Positions 34,303 through 44,951 of a DNA stretch of 64,000 nt are shown here, piece after piece. Source of the DNA: Acanthosoma haemorrhoidale (Eukaryota > Arthropoda > Insecta > Hemiptera > Acanthosomatidae); contig OV884012.1 of NCBI GenBank assembly GCA_930367205.1, positions 151,047,405 to 151,111,404 on the forward strand, given 5' to 3'. The notes beneath the pieces are model-generated. The model did no database searches, was not told the DNA's origin, and saw nothing but the letters and a program-made list of their open reading frames with translations. Both the position numbers and the translations under genes were made by a program. Position 1 is the first letter of the stretch; each line of letters begins with the position of its first letter.

Positions 34303-34665
34303 AGTTTTATAATGCTTGATTTATATATATTTATAATCTTACTAGGAACAAGTAGAAGAGGGGCCTGAGCAGAACTGTACACCTGCCCCGTGACTTCATT
34401 CATTCAGTCACTGATGGTTCCTGTTATTTTTAAGTAAGCAACCGCATCCATCCTTACTCCCTACTTCCCAGAATCATCCTTTTCTTATACATATATGTCT
34501 CAGCTTTAGTCCCAGACCTCACTCGTCCCTAGACGTACCACCACAGTATGTTTTTACTGATCTCTTAATATTTGTATATACCAGTGTTTTGCTTGTACTT
34601 CATAATAAAGCTTTTCTTTCTTTCCTTTTAAAATAATCTCCTCTACAAAGATTATTTAACTGTCG
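34303..34665 (+). repeat. Repeat C, copy 3
   Basis: The longest C copy. It has the left boundary AGTTTTATAATGC and all internal blocks. It continues beyond AATAAAGCTTTTCTTTC to GATTATTTAACTGTCGATG, which is shared with copy 2. The two ends show a weak inverted resemblance (AGTTTTATAAT against AGTTAAATAAT). Confidence 0.65.
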
Positions 34666-34917
34666 ATGAAAAAAGTATTGACATGCTATGTAATAGAACT
34701 CGGACTTCAGCGAACTGTTCGCCCATATGTCATGAGCATTCATCATTTTTCTAACTAGGACCTGATGCAGACATAGAAATTCATAGTATGTCAAAACTTT
34801 GACCACTAATAAAATTTATGAAAATTTAAGATCTCGTTTTCAAAAAACCCAAGCGTTAAAACCCACGATTAGCAATGAATACACAGTATAAAATTTGTAA
34901 TTCAGCTCTAGTATGTT

Positions 34918-35025
34918 AAAATTACAATCTGCCTCATTGGGCAATAAGTAATTGTGATAAATGCTTTCATTCATACAATATTTACAATTTTCATTCATTC
35001 GCTCATTTATACAGTTACACAGTTA
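34918..35025 (-). mobile_element. LINE-A copy i, short 3'-end fragment
   Basis: About 105 bp on the minus strand with only the last part of the 3' UTR (TTACAATCTGCC, GGCAATAAGTAATTGTGATA, TTCATTCATACAATATTTAC on plus). 5'-truncated. Confidence 0.8.
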
Positions 35026-36723
35026 AAACGAAATGATTATTTCAAGCTAGAATTCATTTGATTTCGTTTGATGACTATTCGATTCCAATTAGCTTGTATG
35101 TTGTTTTTTCTGTCCCACTGCAGCAATCTTTAACATGTGACCCTTGAGTCGTATTCTAAATATTACAGTTTCACTCATTCATAGAATCACACCCTATTAA
35201 TGTATAAATACAGCATACCCTTAAAACTATCCACCAAAGTTGGTTTCAATATTTTAATTAGTTAAAAAAGAAATATTGATATATTGCATAGAGGCTTTAA
35301 AATATACTTTTTTGTTCCACAGTATTGTGTATTTGTGCTAGCTGGTTAAGTTAGCCGTTCCCCCAAACACGTGACATTTTTATTTCCTCCGGTCTTGGGA
35401 AATCGCTGACTCCCCGTGAGCTCCCTTCCAGTGAGTTAGCAGTGCCTGGAGAAAATTGCTCTGGAGTTGCTGGAGTTTTACCCGAATCACTGAACCTTAT
35501 AAAATATAGGGTGCATTTTTGCTAACTGACCTTTTACTCTGGCTATTTCAAGTCGCCAATCGTCTCGTCTAATAAAGTTCAATAGAAATTATTAAAAACA
35601 TATTTTATATTTAAATTACCTGAATTAGACTGGGATAGTATTAATATCACGTGAAACATTTTTTGAAAATTTTTAAGGCGGTCAATAATATTAGCAACGC
35701 TCTAAGTATTGATCAGTTTGTGTTGTATTGTAACATTATATGCAGGTTTTATTTTATGGTTTTATGTTTACACAAACTAGCTGAACCATTATGTAATTGG
35801 GACCTTCCTATAAATAGTGTAAATGTATTCAGCTTCAACCGGCTTAACCATGACCAGAAAAGACGCAATCATGAAAGGATTAGGGTTTCTGGATTTGAAA
35901 AAAAACATTTATTCCATTTTTTGTAATTCATACAAAAAATCAAATTGTATTGGAATGAATTGAGTTAATTTATTATAATTAAACCTAAAGATTGATGCTC
36001 AGTACTGCCACTGGAGCATTATGATTTACAAATTTATGATGAAACTGAATATAACAGAGACTACTCTCATGGGAAAAAAAGCTTGCATATTCTTTTAAAA
36101 AATCCCTAAAAAATGGGTTTAAAAAGTACAAAAAAAAACAACAACTGATGCTCGGAGATTTGCATTAAAGTGTCAGATATAAAAAGTGGCGAGGAGAAAG
36201 AAAACAAGGTTTCCTCCTGATTAACAATACGGGCGGCTTAGTACACCCCATCATCCTTTCGTTTTAATACTGGCAAATCTCTCATGTTGGAGGAATTCAC
36301 AGCAACGCATTAAACATTTTTCTTTCTGTTGGATTTAATATTACAGTTTAATAATGTAATTTAATAATGCCCGAATTATTGAACACTAAAAAAAGTTGGA
36401 AAACGAAAATTGCATAACATTGACACAATTCACAAGGGGACAGTAAATATTCTGATACCGAGTCTCTTCCAAACGCTCTCCATTACTCCTTCCGAAAAAC
36501 ATATTTACAGATACATCATTATGTAGAGTCCAGCAAAGTAATTTAACACATTTTTTTACCATATAAATTATGGAAAACTATTATATGATACAAGGATCTC
36601 CTGAGAAAATGATTTCCTCCATTCATAAATACATGCAGCACGATTGTGAGCTGTTGATTATTGATTGCGATGGAAGGTGGAAAGGGTGTAGAGACTACAA
36701 CTAAGTGCGCTAAGATTCATAGA
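35026..36723. other. Intergenic DNA; GC-richer block 35340-35520
   Basis: The block contains CACGTGAC (an E-box core) and TGGGAAATCGCTGACTCCCC. It is not repeated in the window. The remainder is AT-rich; the frame at 35651-35926 has no motif. Confidence 0.3.
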
Positions 36724-37665
36724 TTTTTTTTTTTTTTCAAAATCCCCTTAAAATGACAAAATTATTATTTACTATAGATTCTCAGGCGAATCTATTCACA
36801 TATGACATTTTATATGTCCTGTAGCATCGGTACATTCTATACAAGGTCTGAATTCTGTTTTATGAAGTTATATAATTGATACAAGTACAACGATACACAA
36901 TGTACTTGACTTGTAATGTAATGACTTGAGTACTCTATAAGGTGATGAGGCTCACCTTTTTGATCAAACAAAAACCTTAAAAACTAACTTACATACTAAT
37001 TCTAAAACAAAATTTTTCCCGACAGTCTGTTGCCATCGATGTGGGTGGGGGGGGGGTCTAAAGTGTTAAACACTGGGTTGGTTAGGTGCTGCAACGAGTC
37101 AAAAAACTTGATGTGTCTCCGGTGGAAGAACTCACCCACCGACAGCATTGGGTGCAGGTCAGCATTCTTTAACCTTTAGACCTTTTGCATGATCCCATTC
37201 TGGAAACGTTGGAGACATTTGGCTGTATTGTGAGTTAAGTGGGTAAATACCGGGGCACAGCAGAGCTGGCCGGAGGACACATTTATATATCATTAATTTG
37301 AGACGCAGCGACAGGTTGGGTGAAGTTAGCAAGTGCGAAAGCCGGTAAGACCTCTTTCGTACTGTTTTTAGTTTGCTACGAAAACGAGTAGAGAAACGGA
37401 GATGCCTGTCCATTTTTATATCCAGATAGTAGAATGAGAAAACTGACGAGTTCTCTTGCTCTCCTATAGTATATGATTTTGGCAAAGCTTTTTTGCCCTT
37501 TTGGTAAGAGAAGATTACGCAGTCGGTCTTACCGGGGTTCACGCTAATGTTTAACTTGCCCAGCCTGTCACTGATTACGTTGCAAACTGACACAGCATGT
37601 GCAAGGATGCATGGAACAGATTGCGAAGGATTAAATAGACAAACGCCCATAACTACCATCTGAGA
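36724..37665 (-). pseudogene. LINE-B copy 4: RT C-terminal half plus 3' UTR
   Basis: The longest LINE-B. The minus-strand frame 37659-37159 (166 codons) reads RLGKLNISVNPGKTDCVIFS, the 'lg..ln..K.e.i.F' segment after the active site, then FYYLDIKMDRHLRFSTRFR and RKRSYRLSHLL. It continues RLKLMIYKCVLRPALLC and a degraded end. The FADD block is lost just upstream of the first Met, so the copy starts immediately after motif C. The 3' UTR (plus 36724-37150) contains all LINE-B blocks, with an A tail read as a plus-strand T run at 36724-36737. Its C-terminal 'IYKcvLRPALL' motif is close to LINE-G, so the two may be sister families. Confidence 0.85.
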
Positions 37666-37898
37666 TGAGAGGAAGCGGCCTTACCAAACCCCATAGCAGC
37701 TTTGAGATTAAAGTATAATACGCAGGATATATAGGTTGGTGGAGAAAAGACTGTTTCAAAATAGAAGAAACTTTCCAACTCAACAATCCACTCCGGATAA
37801 TCTTCCCCTTAGGAACGTATTGGTGGGCGTTTGTACTGGGCTCTCATCAATGAAATTTAGGATTAATTCATAAGATTGCTGAATTATACGTTTCCATT
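37666..37898. other. Short intergenic segment
   Basis: No motif or repeat. Confidence 0.3.
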
Positions 37899-37912
37899 AG
37901 AAACCGAACTAA

Positions 37913-37960
37913 GGCAGATTGTAATTATAGCACAATAAAGACCTATCATTGAAAAAAAAA
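37913..37960 (+). mobile_element. LINE-A copy q, 48-bp micro-insertion
   Basis: It consists of GGCAGATTGTAATTATAGCA, then CAATAAAGACCTATCATTG and nine A. The perfect 14-bp duplication AGAAACCGAACTAA lies at 37899-37912 and 37961-37974. The element part is only the last ~28 bp of LINE-A (short-UTR type, TATAGCACAATAAAG). This is one of the shortest possible target-primed insertions. Confidence 0.9.
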
Positions 37961-37974
37961 AGAAACCGAACTAA

Positions 37975-39079
37975 ATCGTAAGTAGTGATGACCGACATCA
38001 CATATAAATTGGACGGGACGACATCAACGGTGTTCGAATTAGGGCTGGATGTTTATTCTAACTAGGAGCACACCCCCAATGTTTGCTATGGCGACAGCGC
38101 GCCAAAGAGCGCAGGCAATTATTGTCTTGTTTTTATAAGGGATGGTTAGATTGAGTCGACTGGGTAAATAGATGGAGGGGGGAACCTTGTTTTCCTTTAA
38201 TCCGGAGGGAAGAAAAATGAAAACATCACCATTAAGCCCTTTTTTTAAACCGGGATAAAATGTCAGCCATTATTTCTAGGAATACAAAAAAAAGTAACCA
38301 AACAATGGCTTCACGTTTGCAAAATCGTTCTCAACATTCTAAAAAAATAAAACTTTCACCGCTATCTGGCGTTCTCTTATAATTTTTTATACAGCTGATT
38401 ATATCATAAATCTCTTGCTGCCCAACTTCAATAAAATATTAAGGACACATTTACAGACATATGTGAAAATTCGTGGATGCTCAGGAACAATTATTAACTA
38501 ATTATAAGATTAAGGATGAGCCAAAAATAAAGGAATATTTGGGTTGAGCGGATCCTTGTACTAGGAGTACCTGCTTGAATGTGGTGTATGAGAATTAAGT
38601 CTCGGTAGAGGTTGGTTGTGGCGGTACAGTGGTGAGAGTCCACTGGTGGCTGGTAATGGAAGAAAAGAAACTATTGTGGAAAATATATTAGCTACAATCT
38701 GATCACTGAAGACTAGCAGAAAGCATCGAAAAGCAGAGTGAAAACCTCTACGTTATCATTTTAAGGCCTTTAATTTCTATAGATAAACGTTATTTATTAA
38801 TTTACAAACTCAAATTATCCTACTTTTAAGTTTATTTATTATTGATGATATAGGAAAAAACTGCGGTATACACCTATCTACATTATTCAGGTGTTATTAT
38901 TACACTATTCATTATTCACTGTCCCTATTCATTATCCCTATTACATTATTCACCTATATAGTTCAGGTGTGCGAAAGGAGAGAGAAATAAAACTAGGATC
39001 TCTGAGACCTATTCATGTACTTTATGGTAGTCCGTACAGCGGGACAAGGCGTGATTTCAACATAAACTGCGCTAGTTAC
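37975..39079. other. Intergenic DNA with a short CTATTCATTA-type imperfect repeat at 38890-38965
   Basis: No gene. Around 38885-38960 units like ATTATTCAC/CTATTCATTA recur imperfectly. Otherwise AT-rich. Confidence 0.35.
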
Positions 39080-39089
39080 TTTAATAATT

Positions 39090-39494
39090 ATTGAAGCGCA
39101 GTCATTGCACTGCACCACTCATCCCTATAATCCTCCTCGGAGACTGAAACGGGAGTGGCCTCGTGACCTGCTATAAATCGCACAGTGGGAGTTCTGGCAA
39201 GGCCAGTTGCTCCAATCATGTCCTGAGCGTATAAGGCTCTCGCGCACTTCGTCAGGCTCCACTGGCTAGTATCCGGTGACGAGGCGGACGCAGGAGCGTG
39301 GGGGACTTCCCAAGACTCCTCTTCATCTTTCGCATGCGAGGGAGGGGACAACCATGTGGATTCGGGAGGCCTCTGGGCTGTTTGTAAATACTGTATGAAT
39401 GAGCGAGTGGATGCAGATTGTAAATTTGGTACGAATGAAAACATTTATTACTTATTGCCTAATAAGGCAGATTGTAATTTTAGCACGAAGATGT
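39090..39494 (+). mobile_element. LINE-A copy j
   Basis: 5'-truncated LINE-A starting in the last ORF2 codons (CAGTCATTGCACTGCACCAC) with long-type 3' UTR, ending TTAGCACGAAGATGTT. It is flanked by TTTAATAATT at 39080-39089 and 39495-39504. The right duplication is also the outer flank of the MITE at 39505, so copy j inserted exactly at the MITE's edge. AATAAAG has decayed to ACGAAG. Confidence 0.8.
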
Positions 39495-39504
39495 TTTAAT
39501 AATT

Positions 39505-39763
39505 GAAGGGTTTGCTGCAAAAAGGAGGTAGCTCCATCCCATAGCTGTTGGGAGTTAGAAACACTTTCTTGTGTCAAAAAAAAAACCTCTTTTATTTGGC
39601 AGAAAAAGGATGCAGCTCCAATCGTAATATGTAAACACCATAATTGAAAGTAAGCAACAACAATATTTTTACATAACTTAAAATTTGAATTTTTTAAACG
39701 TTTTGTTTGGTTTCCCAACAAATGGAAAAATTGGAGCTACCTCCTTTTTGCAGCAAACCCTTC
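39505..39763. mobile_element. 259-bp MITE with long perfect terminal inverted repeats
   Basis: The left end GAAGGGTTTGCTGCAAAAAG continues GAGGTAGCTCCA (39505-39536). It is perfectly complementary to the right end 39732-39763. The flanks AATAATT and AATTATT extend the inverted match to 39 bp per arm (39498-39536 and 39732-39770). The target duplication is ambiguous: AATT, or part of the palindromic flank. The interior is AT-rich; a TIR-like echo GGCAGAAAAAGGATGCAGCT lies at about 39597. No transposase. I cannot assign the superfamily. Confidence 0.85.
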
Positions 39764-40253
39764 AATTATTGGATAACTTTAGAACTTCATTAATTAATTT
39801 AATCAAGTTAAATGTTTTTGTGCTTACTGAAATATAACAAAAACCATTGTGACAGAATTGGGCAATCTTTGGGACGACAGGGTGACAGGGTGGAGAGGAA
39901 TAGCGACAGCGGGCAGTTGGAAACGAGAGCGACGCCAAGGTTACCAACGGATCCAATCATCACGGCGAAGGACAAAGGAGGATATAATTTGGAATGGCTG
40001 GGATGAAGTAGCCTTAGGGCTTGGCTAGGTGAAGGTCAGTCCCAGACCACAGAGACCAGTGGTATCGCCCGTTATCAGATGTCAGGACTACCGTTGCCCC
40101 TCTAATCCACCCTTAACGAGACACCTAGGCCACCACCACTGTTTGTACCACCTATTCCTTAGTTATAACAAATTGATAATTAGCATTCTAAATATCAATA
40201 TCTCTGTACTACAAGGCACAATGCAATATAAAATCAAAAAATATATATTTGTT
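39764..40253. other. Non-repeated DNA, GC-richer 39870-40150
   Basis: The stretch 39870-40130 reads in one frame as LETRATPRLPTDPIITAKDK without a stop to 40006. It might be a LINE 5' region or non-coding DNA. No motif supports a call. Confidence 0.25.
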
Positions 40254-40264
40254 ATTATTATACT

Positions 40265-40528
40265 TAATTGGCTTGTATCCGGTGACTTGGCTGACGGAGG
40301 AGCGTGGGGGACTTCCCAAGACTCCGCTTCCTCTTTTGCATGCGAGGGAGGTAACAACCATGTGGACTTGGGAGGCTCCTAGGCTGTTTGTAAATACTGT
40401 ATGAATGAGCGAGTGAATGATGAATTGTAAATATGGTATGAATGAGAACATTTATCTCAATTACTTATTGCCTATAAAGTATTAAGGCAGATTGTAATTT
40501 TATCATAATAAAGTTGTTTAAAAAAAAA
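40265..40528 (+). mobile_element. LINE-A copy k with 11-bp target duplication
   Basis: A 264-bp insertion holding only the 3' UTR: GGCTTGTATCCGGTGACTTG to ATCATAATAAAGTTGTTT plus 10 A. It is flanked by ATTATTATACT at 40254-40264 and 40529-40539. The UTR is close to the long-type consensus. Confidence 0.88.
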
Positions 40529-40539
40529 ATTATTATACT

Positions 40540-40846
40540 GAATTTATTTAGGACTAAGGAAATGCATTATTACTTACATAATCGCTAAGCTACGTATGTC
40601 CACTAATTAACCCTTTTTTAAAGCATTTTATACAGTATACAAAAATTGTTTCAAAGGAAAGTTAGCTCACCTTCCCCTAAACATTTTCAAAAAACAGGAA
40701 ACAGTGTGTTCCTGTCTTTACATATCAAGTGTTTAGACGTCCCAAACACATACTTATCCGTCTTATAAACTGTTTCTATTTCAAAACTGAAAGTAAACAT
40801 AAAAAGACAGTAGTCAAGGACAAGAAATAGTTTTGACTCATCGTAG
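40540..40846. other. AT-rich DNA, nothing recognised
   Basis: The minus-strand frame 40687-40977 overlaps repeat C and has no motif. Confidence 0.3.
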
Positions 40847-41012
40847 AGTTTCATAATGCTAAGAACAAGTAGAAGGGGCTTGAGTAGAACTGTAAACCAA
40901 CCTTGTGACTTGATGGAAGTCACTGATGGTTCCCTGTTATTTTTAAGTAAGCAACTGCAGACCTTCCTACTTTCCAAAATCTTATCCTTTTCTTATACAT
41001 ATATACATATAC
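40847..41012 (+). repeat. Repeat C, copy 4 (left half)
   Basis: Starts at the common boundary AGTTTCATAATGCT, lacks the AT-rich spacer seen in copies 1 and 3, and runs to CTTTTCTTATACATATATAC, where homology stops. The right half is missing. Confidence 0.65.
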
Positions 41013-42643
41013 ATTTCACACACGAACACCTGCCCAAAGTAATGATACATTCTACTGTGACTAATACAATACAGCAAAGACTGTTAAACAAAAATTAACA
41101 ATTTGTAAACTATTTGACAATATTCAGTTTACATCATAAATAAGATGACAACATTAGCTTTATCTCTCAAGGGGCTTATACATATCTCTCTCCTGTTATT
41201 ATTGCCATGGGATTATCATACTAGAAAAGTGAGTTTCCTGGATGTAAATGAAGTAAAACAGAATTATTGTTTTTATTATTGATGATGAAATTTTAATTGC
41301 ATTTACTAATCGACCCAGCCGTTTTCAGGTCTGCTATAGGTTCACTGGTTCATATTATGACCTGAAGAAAGCAACTTGTAAACCTCCACTTTCTCTACGT
41401 TATAGTGGGACTGTAAAATATATGATACGAAAGTGATTATTACCACTTATTTATTAAGAATTGTGTAAACAGTAACATGTATTTGTACATCGTGTAATAC
41501 ATTTACGACGTCATATACACTTAGGGTATATTGACAAGAGGTTTAGAAGAAGCGAACGAGGTAGAAGACACCAGATATAAGCGAGCAGTGAATCAGAAAG
41601 TGGTCCATCCTTCTTTCCTAGCGCTACGTGCCCGACTCGAGCCTCGTCCCATTCATTTTAAGATGTTCCTTTCGATTATCTCCAAGTCGAGAAAAAATCC
41701 TTCCTTCGCACATTTGCGATCTCACCGCTCGTTTTTACCATTCCTCGTGCGTTTAACGTCCTCAGCGTTGATTCATACTGGTGACCTTTAATCATTTAGA
41801 GCAATGGAATCATGACAGAAGCAACGAAAAACCTTAAAAAAAATGTGCACCAAGTGGTTAAAAAAAACTAAGTTCATCGCTGTCAAAAATAAATAAAAAT
41901 ACATACAGACAGACGATTGACCCGTACATGTTTGAAAGGACACCATTGCCCTTCTTCGAATTCAAATAATTTGTTGGCACTCACCGTTCCTATGTATTTC
42001 GAAGTAGACTGAACAGGTTTTGCAACAAGTGCTGATAAAATAAGGCAAGATGTTATGTGAAATGTCTTTTGAAGCGAGATGTCGGAAACCGAACGGAGGA
42101 TTGTGAACCGTGAGAGCCCGGACCATCACTGTTAGGCAACTGACAGCACTTCTCCCACGGCCACTTCCACGACCATTTCTAACAGGAATACGTTTTTTTC
42201 AGTTCAACCTGCCTGTCTGCAGATTTCCTACATCTTCTTTCCGAAAAATACTCCGTGTTAGCGACGTATATTGGTTAACCAACAGGGAAACGACTACACG
42301 CCCAGAGTTTCTTGTCAGTGATCCTGCAAGAACTTAATAATAACCGAGGGAGTTAACAATGACTAGCCTGTATTAGTCCGGATAGTTCATATTATTAGTC
42401 ACACGGAGTGGCTTTTCTTTCAAACAAGTAACGGCAATCGTCTGTCTGTGTTCACGGTAGCAGTCGTGAATATATTAAATACTAACAAATATATTCTTAG
42501 GCAAAATTGATTAATTATGGTTTGTGTGCAAAGGGATCAGGGAAGCGATCTTTGAGAAGTAATTATTGAAGATCAGTTTTCAATTTTCGCTTCGTCGCCA
42601 AGGTAATTTGGTCGCTAATCTACATTCCTGATAATTATTTGTG
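41013..42643. other. Intergenic DNA with GC-richer non-repeated stretches
   Basis: The stretches 41520-41800 and 42060-42345 are richer in GC and contain modest open frames (41531-41791, 42110-42337), but neither frame shows a domain. They could be non-coding conserved elements or decayed transposons. Confidence 0.3.
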
Positions 42644-43117
42644 GTTAGTTTTAAAGTTGATCAAAAAGGTGAGCACCATCACCTTTAGTAAAAGGATACG
42701 TAAAAGGAGATAAAAGGATAGATAGACTCTCACTACCTTCCCGAATCCACCCGCTTCTTTTAGGCATCCCACACCCCATATCCTTCTCATACTACCTTCA
42801 AATGGGACTCCCCTTAGTGAAAGGCACCCATCATCCCAAATAATTTCCTTTATTTTTCCTACATCCTATATTTCCAGTCGAGAGCTAAGTAAAAAAAAAA
42901 ATAATAAAACCATCACCTTTATTAGTCAGTTAGTCCAGTCCCGTATAATATATATCATTATACTTGTTTATTCATTATATAATTTTTATAAAATAACAAA
43001 ATCTCTATATAATGTGGCGATGCTACAGGAAATACAAAAATAATTTGTAAATAGATTCGCCTGAGGATCTATAATTATATATAATTATCTGTAAATTTAA
43101 AGGGGCTATGAAAAAAA
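42644..43117 (+). mobile_element. LINE-B copy 5 (3' UTR), split by a LINE-G insertion
   Basis: Plus-strand LINE-B: GATCAAAAAGGTGAGCACCA, then after the insertion TTAGTCAGTTAGTCCAGTCC, GGCGATGCTACAGGAAATAC, GATTCGCCTGAGGATC and GGGGCTATGAAAAAAA. The LINE-G insert lies at 42688-42908. Confidence 0.78.
42688..42908 (+). mobile_element. LINE-G copy 2, inserted into LINE-B
   Basis: 221 bp of LINE-G 3' UTR (CTCACTACCTTC... TCCTACATCCTATATTTCCA, GAGAGCTAAGTAAAAA) with an A-rich tail AAAAATAATAAA. It is flanked by ACCATCACCTTTA at 42675-42687 and 42909-42921. The 3' end matches LINE-G copy 1 (1290-1365) and copy 3. Confidence 0.85.
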
Positions 43118-44394
43118 TCAATATTTTCAATTTCAGTTTGTGACTATTCAATGTTTTTGGAAAATATTAACTTAGTTGTAGTTCACATATAACTAATTCA
43201 TTTTAATATTATTGTTGAAAAAAAATTAAATAGATGACCACCATTCAAAGCCAAATCCAGATTTCAACTAAGCATTTTATCAACTTTCACTTAATCTTTC
43301 TTATTTTCTGCTCTCAATCCGATGTTCTGCCATAACGTAAGTCAAAGTAGGCCAAATCTAGTTATTTTCGGCCATTTCTTATGTTTAAATTTTAAATATC
43401 ATTTAAGTCTAAAAAGAATTTTCAGTTTCTATAAAAAGAGAGGATATTACGGCAAAAAAAAAAATGTACAAGTACATTACTAGAATCTTTAACATTTTAT
43501 ACTTATTGAAGATGCAAAAAATGATAAAAAACATTTATTTCAAGTACTAAACCCCGTTACTGTTACAATAAAGTAGCAGGTCGTGGTAGTTAAATCGTCA
43601 GTGACTTTTGAATAATTGATAGCTAGCAATTAGCGTGGCTATCATGAGCCACTATTTAGTCCACTGCTAGTGGAACTGACTAATGTGTCATGCGACACTT
43701 CATGCAGCTCTTAACTCGACGGCGAAAACCGTCAACCGTTAAAACGTCTGTGAAATCGTAAGCTATGGGAATATGCAAATCACTGGCAATTTCCGACGTC
43801 AGATTTAATATTCATTTTTATTTATATTAAATTGTCACAGCTCCGTTTATTATTTATCGGATCAGTGGTTCTTGTAAGTATTCGTTTCAGCAGGCGTCTT
43901 TACTGGAACTAGCACTCTTTACAAATTCCGATAATCCTGCTATGTAAATAATTTTGATTACACATATTTTGGGATTAAAAGTAAATATCAGCAGCAGTTA
44001 AAAATATCTTTTACGTGTATTTGCACCATAGAAACCACGCTGGTCTATCAATACTGGCAAGTTCATATTATTATTATTATTACTATACAGCTTATACAGA
44101 CAGTATGAGTAAATATTTTACTATTGTCTTTGAGGTTAGTAAAATATTTACTTCATGTTTTTTTTGTATCATTTTTTATTCTTTATAATAAATACGTTTC
44201 ATTTTACTATTATATGATTTAAAATTTAGCGGGGTCTGCTTTCGATAAAAAGCCCATTTGTATGTAGAATAAAGTTTGTTTTTGAGGGACATAGCACCAG
44301 GATAATATAAATTTATTACCGGTCCAAAGGATACATACGAATTTTCGTCAAGAGAAGCCCATAAATTTTGAGCGTAGTGAAATTAAAGGAAATT
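43118..44394. other. AT-rich DNA, nothing recognised
   Basis: An ATT-type repeat lies at 44070-44085. No gene or shared repeat. Confidence 0.35.
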
Positions 44395-44650
44395 TAGTGA
44401 GCGAATGAGTCTGGGCTAAGCCTTGACAAACTGGGAGTAAGTTATCGCCAAGAGAAGAGAAAGGAAAGATGATGTTTTACATTGAAGGCGGAGTGAGCGG
44501 GGGCGGTACAATGGCCCGCTAATGGCCGCCTCTTATCTGTGGCTTGGAAAAGATCTGGTGGACCACTCCTCTCAGCCACTGACAACCAGAGCATTTACCT
44601 GCCCGCCACCGTCTCTAATCCACAGAGGCAGGCCCATAACTAGAGAGAGT
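44395..44650. promoter_or_regulatory. GC-richer single-copy island, candidate regulatory DNA
   Basis: The stretch GAAGGCGGAGTGAGCGGGGG to CCGCCTCTTATCTGTGGC has no open frame. It contains CTTATCT (a GATA-factor core) and the inverted pair GGCCCGC/GGCCGCC. It is not repeated in the window. Regulatory role is inference. Confidence 0.28.
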
Positions 44651-44951
44651 CGTAGATAACAGAAAACAGGAACATTTACAGAAATATTCATCATAACAAA
44701 CTACTTCCGAATGAACTTTCGAATATTAAACAGACCAGAGATTCCCAAAACTATCGCGAAATGCTGAAGATACATCTGATCTACTTAAACACGTACATTA
44801 CCAGCTAAAAAACAACAACATATAAATTATAATTTGAACATTACTTTCGATGGTTTCATTCATTGGATTTGAAACATTCACATATGCACAGATAATAACA
44901 TATCTTTGCCTTCTTGACTTTAATAAATGTTTGACTGCTCGTCGGTTACAA

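Noticed and set aside
39812..40006. Open frame with a basic, polar composition
   Set aside because: No motif, frame limited to 64 codons, could be chance in a GC-richer stretch.
41531..41791. 86-codon open frame
   Set aside because: No domain, no splice-site context I could defend, low similarity to any family by eye.
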